DNA from: Staphylococcus schleiferi | Lineage (GTDB): Bacteria; Bacillota; Bacilli; Staphylococcales; Staphylococcaceae | Assembly (NCBI RefSeq): GCF_900458895.1 | Contig: NZ_LR962863.1 | Coordinates: forward strand, 1,860,001 to 1,924,000 | Direction of reading: 5' to 3' | DNA length: 64,000 bases | Shown here: positions 1 through 9,233 of the stretch, in pieces | Layout: every line of letters starts with the position of its first letter | How positions within the stretch are numbered: the stretch's first letter is position 1 | The notes under the pieces: model-generated | Told to the model about the DNA's origin: nothing | The model's database searches: none | Seen by the model: only the letters and a program-made list of their open reading frames with translations | Position numbers and translations under genes: made by a program

Positions 1-153
1 TAAGATATAGGAAATTCCCTTTTTTAACCTTTTGTTATTTTGAACCTCACCACTATTAATCAACGAATTGGCAAAGGAATGAGGTTTTCTTGCAATAGGT
101 TTTTGCATTGCTTCTAATTGTTCCGGTGAATATTGTTCTGGCGATGCATTCAT
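1..153 (-). CDS. 5' end of an unidentified gene (truncated by window edge)
   Basis: An open frame of 51 codons begins at the ATG at 151-153 and runs off the left edge without a stop. The protein starts MNASPEQYSPEQLEAMQKPI. Its start overlaps the stop of the next gene upstream in the ATGA manner, and GGAGGGAGG lies 7-8 bases before it, so this is a real translational start and the last visible member of the minus-strand glycopolymer operon. The visible part is polar and shows no motif I recognise. An ABC ATPase partner for the permease at 6733-7545 might be expected in such a locus, but this N terminus does not look like one. Confidence 0.6.
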   Translation of the reverse strand, partial: MNASPEQYSPEQLEAMQKPIARKPHSFANSLINSGEVQNNKRLKKGISYIL

Positions 154-869
154 TTTACAACCTCCCTCCAAAACCATTTCATCCCTTTTTTGACATTTTT
201 CTTGTTCACTTTTTTCTGATAAGTAATTGCCTTTTCTAGAAGATCAATCAACCTTTCATGATTTAAATAGATTTTTTTATATTTCCAAGCACTCCGTTTA
301 AAACGATGTAATTCTCTAAATGCATACTGCATCCTTTTATGTTGCTTTATATATTCTGAGTACAAGTCTTGATAGTCATGCTCTAGCTGTGTTAAAGCAT
401 TTTTAAGTTGATGTTCATTCACTGTATTTCTGCCTATTTGTTGTTGGATTGCTAGCTTTAATTGTTCAATTAATTGCTGGTTATGCGTAGCAACTAGCGC
501 CTGTGTCCCCTCATTTTCTATAAAATCTATAGATAGAATTTGATGCTTGAAGTTGTAAATGTTAAGCATATACATTTCAGGCATCTGAGATAAGAGGCTA
601 ATGATTGTCGTTTCATTTGTCACAAGGACGTGAAATATGCATTTAAATTTCAATACATGCGGTATCTCAGCTAATAACGCTTTAAAATTTGCGATTGTGC
701 GCGCATCTATTACTTCATAAAAATGGCACTGAATTTCCGTCACTTTTTCTAAAGCTGTTTTAAATTGCGTTTCACTTCTATGTGTCCAATGATTGTTCTT
801 AAAATGAATTTCGAGTTTATGCGTATTTGTATTAAAATCCCACGAAAAAATACACTTATTTTTAGACAT
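150..869 (-). CDS. hypothetical protein with coiled coil, glycopolymer locus
   Basis: This 239-residue protein has no signal peptide or membrane segment. The first half (about 1-130) looks globular, with alternating beta-like hydrophobic stretches. Residues about 135-215 are rich in Gln, Lys, Glu and Leu, with heptad-like spacing that suggests a long coiled coil. The C terminus is basic and aromatic (GMKWFWREVVK), as expected of an amphipathic helix lying on a membrane. The 190-residue protein at 4944-5516 has the same plan. The gene begins 15 bases after the preceding gene behind a GAGG Shine-Dalgarno. I do not recognise the family. From its position it may help assemble or export the polymer, which is inference only. 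Confidence 0.7.
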   Translation of the reverse strand: MSKNKCIFSWDFNTNTHKLEIHFKNNHWTHRSETQFKTALEKVTEIQCHFYEVIDARTIANFKALLAEIPHVLKFKCIFHVLVTNETTIISLLSQMPEMYMLNIYNFKHQILSIDFIENEGTQALVATHNQQLIEQLKLAIQQQIGRNTVNEHQLKNALTQLEHDYQDLYSEYIKQHKRMQYAFRELHRFKRSAWKYKKIYLNHERLIDLLEKAITYQKKVNKKNVKKGMKWFWREVVK

Positions 870-884
870 CGCTATCCTCTTTTC

Positions 885-1245
885 TTAGTAGACTCTCATT
901 TCCTTTGATTCTGATACTTTTTGCTGATCATTTTGTTGTACAAAGGCTTTGATTCTATATTTACCGGGTTCTAATTCGAGTTGAAAATGGTTTTGAACTT
1001 GATACATGATTTTTATCAATCGCTACTGATTCACCCTTTTTATAAATATAGAGCGCATATTTCATTTTTTCTCCCGAACTACATATTGTTACATCAATTT
1101 CGCCTTCTTTTTCCTGATGCGTTACGATATCATCGATTTTCAAAGTTGCTGGATTATGATCGAGTAAGTATGCTGTTTCAAGCATGATGTCTTCTAATTG
1201 TGATTCTAGATATTCATATGCGGCTTGATAATTAATATTCCCCAT
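885..1245 (-). pseudogene. small hypothetical protein, frameshifted
   Basis: As written the frame starts at 1245 (MGNINYQAAYEYLESQLEDI) and stops at 961 after 94 residues. After GESVAIDK the plausible continuation is one frame away: KIMYQVQNHFQLELEPGKYR, ending in SKEMRVY and TAA at 885-887. Removing one base from the run at 1010-1014 restores a 119-residue protein. GAGGTG precedes the start, which overlaps the end of the glycosyltransferase gene upstream by 14 bases. The restored second half looks like a beta-sandwich module (LELEPGKYRIKAFV). Function unknown; probably an accessory protein of the glycopolymer locus. Confidence 0.55.
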
Positions 1246-2377
1246 TTGTAATCACCTCAAGTTCTTTTTGAAGTACAACATCTGAACCTGTTATACTTTG
1301 TATCATTTTGGATGCGTTTCTACTCATTTCTAAAAAATACTTTTTGGATGTTGAATTAAATAATCAATATAAGCAACCATTTGATCAACATCGTTTCGTG
1401 GTGCTAAAAACCCAGATACTGCTTGCTGAATAAAATTGGGGATGCCACCAATCTCATTCGAAATGGGTACTAATCCTGAACTCATGGCTTCATTAATTGA
1501 TACGCCTTGAGAATCATGGCGACTAGGTCCTAAATATATGCCATGCTCTCGATGGATGCTTGAGATTTCATTTTGCGGAATAAACATCTTATTCAAATTA
1601 ACATTTTTCTTATTTTGAAGCGGCTTTGTAATTTTTTTCAAACAGTGGCCCATCCCCATAGATTGAAAATTTGAGTTTCTTAAAGTATTTCTTTTTAGCT
1701 AATTGTTGTATGACTTTTACTGTTAGGTCATTTGCGTAATTTTTAGCAGTAAAGGGGCGTATCGATACAATATGAAAGCGGTCCTCTTCTGTTTTTTCGT
1801 GATAAGGAAATAAATCTGCATCAATCATATTCGGTATGATTTCAAAGTTTTCAGGCTCAACACCTACAAATGGATCTACATACAATGTCTTAAATCTTTC
1901 AGAGACATAAATAAACTGTACGTTCATATCTTGGCGTGTCATTAACTTTTTCAAAAAAGCTTTTTGAACTGGATAAAAATGCTCTTTTTTCTGTAGTTGC
2001 GCTTTTAGTGACCCCGGTGATGATAAGTAATTATAATAACGTGTATACCATGCCTCAGCTTCAAAACCGTGTAACCAGACAACGACATTCGGCTTTACTT
2101 TTAAGCGTTCTACTGCGTTAAACATTTTATAATTAATAAAATGGAATAACAGCTTATCGTAACGGTAATATAATAGATGATTGTATAATTGTGCCTCATC
2201 CATATACATGATTTTTACACCATCAAAGTATTCATCTCTTTTGATTTTAGTTGTAAAAACAACAACCGTTACATCGAGCCCTTGTGCTAAGTAGCCTTTA
2301 ACCCTTCGATGAATGAAAGCATTCGCATATATTTTATCTTTGTTTGGATATGCATTGGTTATCAGTAAATACCCCAT
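1232..2377 (-). pseudogene. GT4-type glycosyltransferase, two frameshifts
   Basis: The N-terminal piece (1610-2377) begins MGYLLITNAYPNKDKIYANA, typical of GT-B retaining transferases, and runs to the nucleotide-binding domain (FSIYGDGPLFEK). One extra base in the seven-T run at 1632-1638 breaks the frame. The next piece carries the family motif region GPSRHDSQGVSINEAMSSG and EIGGIPN (donor-sugar binding, E-x7-E type). A second break near 1332-1345 cuts off the usual C-terminal helix, which continues in another frame as EMSRNASKMIQS and KELEVI and ends with TAA at 1232-1234. The repaired protein would be about 380 residues, normal for GT4. The start overlaps the preceding gene by 16 bases behind GAGGTG. 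Probably adds a sugar to the polymer repeat. Confidence 0.75.
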
Positions 2378-4947
2378 TCTTTCACCTCGTTCTTCATCAT
2401 TTCAATTTCATCTACTAATTCCGCATCATACGGACGATCAAAATGTTGATATAAATCAATGATTGCTAAAAATGCTTTCAACACATTTGGGATCTTTCTC
2501 TGTCGTTCTATTTATCCTTGAAATATACCAATGCTTAACATAGTAATTAAAACGATGATTCATATATGTTGATAAATAGCCATGCTGTTTTAGAAATTTC
2601 ACCTTTTCCCGCTCAACTAAATAATATTTTCTAAAAAATTGTTCAGAAATTTGATTTGTCATCGAATTGGCAATCCCTGCGTAGTAGACATGCACTGTAG
2701 CATCAACCACTTTGATCGCTTGGGCATGATGAATCATTGTTAAAAAGAACAATGAATCTTGTCCTAAAGCACCCGGCACCATTTTAATTTGATGTTTTTT
2801 TTAATAAAGACTTCCTAACAATGAGCGCTTGAATACTGGCTGTCTTAAGTTTCATATCATGTAAAAATTGGTGAGTCTGTCGCGTCATATCCGCATGCAC
2901 GACATGAACAAACTGTTGATAATAATCATGTTTTTTCGTTTCAGTTTGGTCTACTTTTAACATGTTGCCAATTACAGCATCAATCTCATCATTTTGTGTT
3001 ATTTCCTCGAACAAACGGTCAATTCCTTCTCCAATCCATTCATTATCAGGATCTAGAAAAGTGATCAGGTCACTCTTCGCATAATCAATCCCTATATTTC
3101 TTGGCGTCGAAGCACTCCCTGAAGCTTCATCTAGATGAATCACTTCAATATTTTTGTACCATTGACTATACATTTTCATTAAGTTGCTAGTGTAACGATC
3201 CGTTGACCCATCATCAACAAGAATGACTTCTAGTTTTGGAAACAAAGGATGACTTATGATTGAACGTAAACATTTATGCTCTAAATGTGTACCATTGTTA
3301 TGGACAGGCACAATCACACTGAGTTCAGGTTTCACAGGTGGAACTGCTTCAATCTGATTCTGACTATCTACAAATGTGATGTCTAATGCAAAACCTCGTT
3401 GATTATTGTCATGTTGTTGATTAAATGCTGTTAAATAGCGGCTGTCATAACCACTCACCCATCGATATCCCTCCGTCCTTTTGGTAATAAATCGGACATC
3501 GGTATACATAAACGCTGCTGCAAAGTCACTCAAGTATTCGGGATCATAGTTGAAATCAGATGAGAAGAACGTGTAGTAATCTGTATGAATGTCGTCCGTG
3601 GAGGAAACACATGTTTTCCATTCATAAGTTTGAGCTTCAAACATTTCCATTGCTTTCGTATCCGCTTCCTCGATAACTACCGTGAGCTCAGGAAGATTTG
3701 AGCTTTGACTAGACAATCCAATGAATTGACTGACATCGTTCAACCACTTCAACTGATGCGCTGTTGAAAGCATGACCTTTTGAATACCGATGGATTGTGC
3801 TCTTTTAATTAAAACGGAATCTAATCTATTAATTTTCTTCACATCTTGAGGCTCAAAAAACCATCTGTACCTGTGGAAAATGTGCATTCACAAATGTGTT
3901 ATAATTCGATAGCATGAACACGCCCATGCCTTGTAACTCGAAAATTCGGTTCGCACACATAGTCTGGGAATATTTAATAGTATTCACATTAATAGCAAAT
4001 GGATAGGCACGATGCATTTTCATCGTATTCATATGGTTTAACGGTGCAGCAATATAGGGTAAGAATGCTGCTGGAAACTGATACTTCTTTTTATTTGTCC
4101 ATAGATTTCGATCATAAATGGTTAAATCCCAGTTATTTTGAATGACGCCTTCCAAAATTGTTTGTATATCCGCCGCACGTTCTTCATATTTATCTAGCCA
4201 AGAACCTGCAAAAACAATTTTTTTATCCGCAACATCTCGGCTGGACGCTATCGGATGATGGATTCGAGGATTGATTGGAAACCGCATCTGTTTCACCTTT
4301 GCAATGCCTAATTTTTCTTTATAAGCTAACACAAAATCTTGTTCCGTCGTTATCACATGTTCAAACCATTGTGCATGAGATTGAAAGACCTCAAAATTAA
4401 TAGGATCCTCCTTATTGAAAAATACGATAGGAATTGCTCTATCTTGGAAATTTTTAACAAGCCTTTTCAGTTCTTCATATTTTTCACTATGAACGTTCGT
4501 ATTGCCTTCCCAATAACCATCTATACCTTTCCAAGTCGATGCAATGATGACAAAATCATAATGTTCATCCTTATGTTTTTCATTAATGTAAATTAAATTA
4601 CAAGCTCCTTTTAAAGCATCATATAAAAATGTATCTGCGACAATGCCTACTGTTAAAGGCAATTTCTCTTGATTTAATAAAGTTTGTTCTGTCGTGTTCA
4701 CTAAGTCAAAAGATGCATTTTGATCCCCTTTTCCCACTTGATGATAAGTACGAATATAGTCAACGTAAGGTTTTAACGCATGGGATCGATAGATTTCGTA
4801 AAGCCCTTTACCCTCATCTTGTTCTATGACGTCCGCAATATTTTGGAGCGTTGTGAGTTCTTCTTCTTTGAAATCAATCTTTTCTCTCGTCATTCGGAAT
4901 GGTTTAGGATTGCCAAATAATAAATACTTTATCTCTCTAAAATTCAT
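2362..4947 (-). pseudogene. large CgeB-like/GT2 fusion glycosyltransferase, three frameshifts
   Basis: Three frames join into one protein of about 860 residues if one base is removed at each of three sites: A-run 3855-3860, T-run 2795-2802, and 2486-2491. Residues about 1-360 resemble the CgeB/DUF3880 glycosyltransferase group (IVFAGSWLDKYEERAADI; CANRIFELQGMGVFMLSNYN). From about residue 537 there is a GT2 domain (ELSVIVPVHNNGTHLE, VILVDDGSTDR, FLDPDNEW as the metal-binding motif). The tail reaches DRPYDAELVDEIEMMKNE and stops at 2362. I place the start at 4947 (MNFREIKYLL), not at the in-frame ATG at 4965, because it overlaps the previous stop as ATGA behind GGAGAGG. Likely a two-domain transferase for the polymer backbone or branches. 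Confidence 0.72.
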
Positions 4948-5516
4948 TTCAGCCTCTCCCACCATTTAATCTGAAGTTTTCCCAATTTTGAATTGCGCAA
5001 CTTCAAGTATCGATCTTTTAATGTGTTATTTTGTTCCATCAATTGTGCAATCGATTGTCGTTTTTCAATCGTATCTCCGAGCAATTTTTTTACAACATTA
5101 AGTTGTTGCTTTCTTTGAATGGCCATGAGGATATTCAAATGATTTGCGATTAAGTACCCTACATCATTGACTTGATAATCAAACGGCTCATCTTGATTTT
5201 CAAGGTAAACTTGCTTCCATTTTTGATCAAAATAAGCAAGATGAATCTCATTTAACTGTGAATCAACGTGTAAAAATAACATTAACTGTACATCATTTTT
5301 ATTCACATAAAGCTCAAGCTCGCTCTGTTTCAAAGCAAGCTTAGTTGACTGTTCATATTCATATAACACTTGATATAACTTTGAGGTTGGGTCATTTAAT
5401 TCAAATGGTATTGTCATCGCTTCGTCTTGATAGATTGGAACCTTCCCAGACTTTAATCTTACATAAGCACCTTCATACGATGTTTCAGAGATGAATTGTT
5501 TAAAACTCGATTCCAT
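4944..5516 (-). CDS. hypothetical coiled-coil protein, glycopolymer locus
   Basis: A 190-residue soluble protein. Residues 1-130 look like a mixed alpha/beta domain (YVRLKSGKVPIYQDEAMTIP at the start). Residues about 135-175 form a charged helix likely to be coiled coil (KKLLGDTIEKRQSIAQLMEQ). The protein ends in LGKLQIKWWERLK, a basic aromatic tail of the sort seen at membrane-associated ends of wall polymer glycosyltransferases. Its ATG directly follows the TAA of the upstream gene and its stop overlaps the next start as ATGA, so translation is probably coupled. I do not recognise the family. It shares its plan (globular, coiled coil, aromatic tail) with the protein at 150-869. Confidence 0.7.
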   Translation of the reverse strand: MESSFKQFISETSYEGAYVRLKSGKVPIYQDEAMTIPFELNDPTSKLYQVLYEYEQSTKLALKQSELELYVNKNDVQLMLFLHVDSQLNEIHLAYFDQKWKQVYLENQDEPFDYQVNDVGYLIANHLNILMAIQRKQQLNVVKKLLGDTIEKRQSIAQLMEQNNTLKDRYLKLRNSKLGKLQIKWWERLK

Positions 5517-6711
5517 TTAACCCCTCCTCAACCTTTGCGTTAACTGTTCGATATTGTTTTCCCATATAAAATCCGCATCTCTTAAACTTTGCGTATTATC
5601 GATGGTTTGTTTCAATAATTGTGGATTATTTTTCAGTTCTAAAATATAGTTAACGATTTCTTCCAATGAGGCATTTTCCTTTGAAAAGCCAACGCCACTT
5701 TGTTGTATTAAGTCACACACCGTTTCTCCTAAATTACTGACGACCGGTGTACCTGAACATATGCTATCAACAATTTTGCCAGGCATTACATTCATAAATA
5801 CAGGTGTATTTTTTAAAATAGACAACGAAACATGATGAGTTGAAATCATTGCTAAACATTCTTCTCTTTTTAACGGAGGAATGAGTCGAACATAATGCAT
5901 ACACTCTTGTTTGACAGCACTTCTAAATCGGTCTGCTTTCACACCATAAACAATAGCTGTAAAATGAACTTTTTTTGCGTTAAGCTGTCGCGCAATCGAG
6001 ATTAATTGTTCCACATCTTGTGCATAACCAATATTACCTGTATAGATGACTGAAAATGCCTCTAATTTATGGGTAGGTTGAACTTCACTTTTTGTAATAG
6101 CATTTGGCATATAAATAAAATGCTTATCGTCACCAATCATATTTTTAATATAAGTCTCAAAAAAAAGGATTGTTAATCACCACATCATCCGCTTGTTTAT
6201 ACATTTGTTTTTCTAAAAACTTTAGAATTGGCTTTGAATATTTGAGTTTAAACTTCCCAATATCTATAAAACTGTCAGGCCATAAATCTCTAATTTCTAG
6301 AAAATATTTCGCTCTCTTATTCTTTTTGAAAAACAGAGTGGCCCAAGCCATAAATATATTAGGACTACTGACAAATATATTTTCAAAACCATCTAATCTT
6401 TTAAGATAATACTTTAATTTAACTGTCAACTCGAGATAGTAAAGTAAGCGATAAACTAAATTCGGATGTTGTTTATCAAATCTCATATGGATGCGATGGA
6501 TTTGTGTGCCTTCAAGTTGATTTAAAGCATCATTATCGAAATAACGCTCGCTTTTAAAGATTTCTCTATTGGGATAAGATGGATCCGTTGTCACAATCAT
6601 CGGATTAAATCCCCTTTTCTGGAGTTGCTCAAATATATTTTTCATCCTATTAGCTGCTGATCCAAGTTCTGGATAAAAATTTTGACTGATTAATAAAATT
6701 TTGTATTTCAT
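5517..6711 (-). pseudogene. GT4 (WbuB-like) glycosyltransferase, one frameshift
   Basis: The N-terminal half begins MKYKILLISQNFYPELGSAA, characteristic of WbuB/Cap-type GT4 enzymes, and contains FVSSPNIFMAW and LEIRDLWPDS, usual for this subgroup. It stops after VVINNPFF because of an extra base in the eight-A run at 6159-6166. With that base removed the frame continues FFETYIKNMIGDDKHFIYMP into the C-terminal Rossmann domain (FSVIYTGNIGYAQDVEQLIS, GKIVDSICSGTPVVSNLGET), giving about 397 residues, normal for the family. AGGAG precedes the start. The gene abuts the next one (TAAATG). Expected at the cytoplasmic face, building a lipid-linked saccharide with amino sugars. Confidence 0.78.
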
Positions 6712-6732
6712 ACCTGCTCCTTCTGCATTGTG

Positions 6733-7545
6733 CTATAAAAAATCTAATAATCGGTCTTTAAATCTTTGATGTACTAAAGCCCCTAAAGTTAACATCAACA
6801 ATGTAAACGTCCAATAATAAAAATGATCTGCCATTGTCCCATATAGCAAATGTGGACTTGTTAAAAAAGCACTTCTATAGACTTCTACTAAATAAGTAAA
6901 AGGATTTAACTTAGCTATTTTTTGTAAAATAGGCTGTGCAGAATTGAGACTCCAAAATATAGGTGTCATGAAGAAACCTAATCTCAATATATTTTGTAAA
7001 AGGTTTCTTGTGTCTCTGACAACAATGACAAGTGAACTCATCAATAAAGAAATCCCAAAAATTGCTGGAAATGCAGCGAAAATAAAGTAAAGAAATATAA
7101 AGTACTTCCAAATCGCAACATAACCATTGACGACCGATATGACAAATAAAATCATGGTCATAAAGCACAGATTAAACAACGTATTGGTGAATGAAATCGA
7201 TAATAAGACAGAGGATGGAAATTTCATTTTCGTCACTAACTCTAAATTAGATTGAATCGCATTGGCGCCCGAATTAATACTTTGAGAAATGAATAGCCAA
7301 GGAAATAAACCAGAAATTAAATGGACGATAAAAGGCACGCCATCCACTAAATGGTTTCCTCCACCTCTTAAACCTAATCCAAAGATTAAATAATAGACGC
7401 CGACTTGCATCATAGGTTGTAAAATATTCCAAAACACACCAAGATAGTGATTAGAATACTGAGATTTCATATTATATGCTGCCAATTGAATTATTTTTTG
7501 CCAATTTCCAACTTGTTCTTTTAAAATCTTAAATAATATATTCAC
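6733..7545 (-). CDS. ABC-2 type polysaccharide/teichoic acid export permease
   Basis: A 270-residue integral membrane protein of the Wzm/TagG class. It starts MNILFKILKEQVGNWQKIIQ, then has the family signature region SQYSNHYLGVFWNILQPMMQ before the first membrane span, and about six hydrophobic segments with FLTSPHLLYG in the large loop. Such permeases pair with a Wzt/TagH ATPase to export lipid-linked polymers from cytoplasm to outer face. No ATPase for it is visible in this window; the only ABC ATPase here (30140-30784) belongs to a different permease. It lies 29 bases after the dehydrogenase gene and 21 bases before the next transferase, clearly in one operon. Intact, unlike many neighbours. 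Confidence 0.88.
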   Translation of the reverse strand: MNILFKILKEQVGNWQKIIQLAAYNMKSQYSNHYLGVFWNILQPMMQVGVYYLIFGLGLRGGGNHLVDGVPFIVHLISGLFPWLFISQSINSGANAIQSNLELVTKMKFPSSVLLSISFTNTLFNLCFMTMILFVISVVNGYVAIWKYFIFLYFIFAAFPAIFGISLLMSSLVIVVRDTRNLLQNILRLGFFMTPIFWSLNSAQPILQKIAKLNPFTYLVEVYRSAFLTSPHLLYGTMADHFYYWTFTLLMLTLGALVHQRFKDRLLDFL

Positions 7546-7574
7546 ACTTATAACCTACTATCTTTATAAAGTCT

Positions 7575-8844
7575 TCACATACTTTCTATTTCGTATAAAT
7601 TACCGTAGTTGAAGTATTTAACTTCATTAAAAGTGTTCGGTATGACATTTTTTGTATCAAGTATCAACTTATCTTTCATTGAACTAAAGTCTTGGTCTTT
7701 AAGTATTTTAAATTCCGAATGATCACTTAAGACAATGACAAGAGATGAGCCCTCTACAGCCTTTGCGATGTCTTTTTCAACAAAGTCCAATTGGACGTGA
7801 GGATCATACGCAACAACATCTAATCCTTCGATTGCTTTTAATAATTCATAAATATCAAATGCAGGCGATTCACGTATATCATCCACATCACCTTTATACG
7901 TTAAACCAAAAAACAGTAACCTTTTGACCGTTCACTGTTTGTAAAATCTTTTTCACATGATCTACGACAAACTGTGGCATCGAACGATTAATTTTACGAC
8001 CTGTTTGTATTAATGGAGAGTGTTCAGGATCTTTCGCAATAATAAAATAAGGATCTACTGCTAAACAGTGACCACCTACGCCAGGTCCAGGCCAATGAAT
8101 ATTAACTCTTGGATGTTTGTTTGCCATTTCAATGACATCAAGTACGTTAATGTTTAAATGATTGCTAATCTTTGCTAGCTCATTGGCTAATGCAATATTC
8201 AAATCACGATACGTATTTTCCATTAGCTTACTCATTTCAGCAGTACGTGCATTTGTTTCAATCATTTCTCCTTGAACAAAAGTGCGGTAAACATTTTTGC
8301 CCGCTTCCACACATGCAGGCGTGACGCCCCCTATAATCCGATTATTATGTACAAGTTCTTCTAAAATTTTTCCAGGAAGTACACGTTCAGGACAATGGAC
8401 TAAATACAAATCCTCACCAATCGTATAGCCTTGTTGCTCAAGAAACGGTTTGACATGGTCATCAATTGTGCGCGGTGCGATTGTTGATTCCACAATCACT
8501 GTGTTGCCAGATTTCAAATAAGGCACAATACTTTCAAGTGCACGCATCACAATTGAAATATCACATGATTCATACGTATCATCATTGTTAGGTGTTGGAA
8601 CCGCAATGATAAAAACATCCGCTTCTTCAGGGGTTTGAGATGCTTTAAAATTCCCTTTTTCCAATACAGCCTCATATGCTTCTTGTAATCCAGGTTCTTC
8701 GATATGAATTTGCCCTTGATTTAAACTTGCTACTGCTTGAGGATTAATATCTACACCAAGCACTTCCACCCCGTGTTTTGCAAACATAATAGATGTTGGT
8801 AAACCAATATAACCTAAACCAATCGTAGTTAATTTCACGCTCAT
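7575..8844 (-). pseudogene. UDP-N-acetyl-D-mannosamine (UDP-sugar) dehydrogenase, one frameshift
   Basis: An NAD-dependent four-electron UDP-sugar dehydrogenase. The N-terminal Rossmann motif is TIGLGYIGLPTSIMFAKHGV; FIIAVPTPNN, VESTIAPRT and VHCPERVLPG are typical of the WecC/Cap5O (ManNAc to ManNAcA) branch; the catalytic cysteine is in PGVGGHCLAVDPYF. The frame breaks after QKVTVF because of an extra base in the run 7908-7913. It resumes as GLTYKGDVDDIRESPAFDIY through the C-terminal UDP-binding domain, giving about 422 residues, the normal length. It is the first gene of the minus-strand operon, so the polymer probably contains a uronic acid such as ManNAcA. No 2-epimerase gene is present in the window. 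Confidence 0.85.
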
Positions 8845-9233
8845 ACACCTTTCTTCTCTATAGTTTAATCATTCCATCACATCTAACTGATTTTTATTTA
8901 AATTATTAAATCTATATTAATCTTTAAGTAAATTCGGTCTGATTTCAATTAAAAATACAAATTTATTATTAAATTTACATTATCTTAGACTGGGCTAAAA
9001 TTCTTTTTAACATTCTTTACATTTCTTTAATATTTTTATAAACAGATCAAATTTTTAAGCACAAAAAAACCTCAAATGAAATAACGATGCGTTATTCCTT
9101 TCGAGGTTTATCATTTGTCAATAGATGAGGTGATAAAAGATTAATTATAGCGTTTATAACAACCTTATAAAGGCTAAGGTGCATGTGCGAAATTACGCTA
9201 CCTTCATCATTTTTCATCTTAAACAACACAATA
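8845..9233. other. intergenic region upstream of the glycopolymer operon
   Basis: 389 bases without a gene between the end of pgcA and the start of the dehydrogenase. It is very AT-rich and must hold the promoter of the minus-strand operon. Apart from the terminator at 9062-9107 I see no convincing -10/-35 pair or operator. Confidence 0.5.
9062..9107 (-). terminator. Rho-independent terminator of pgcA
   Basis: Read on the minus strand, a long hairpin (AAACCTC paired with GAGGTTT, with an inner ATAACG/CGTTAT extension) is followed by seven T residues. It separates pgcA from the glycopolymer operon. Confidence 0.8.

Noticed and set aside
1330..1659. Separate 109-residue protein starting MGMGHCLKKITK
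   Set aside because: It is the C-terminal part of the GT4 gene in the frame after the break at 1632-1638, not an independent gene.
1..8844. Glycopolymer locus as a horizontally acquired island with integration sites
   Set aside because: No integrase, direct-repeat attachment site or tRNA boundary is visible, and base composition does not differ obviously from the neighbours.
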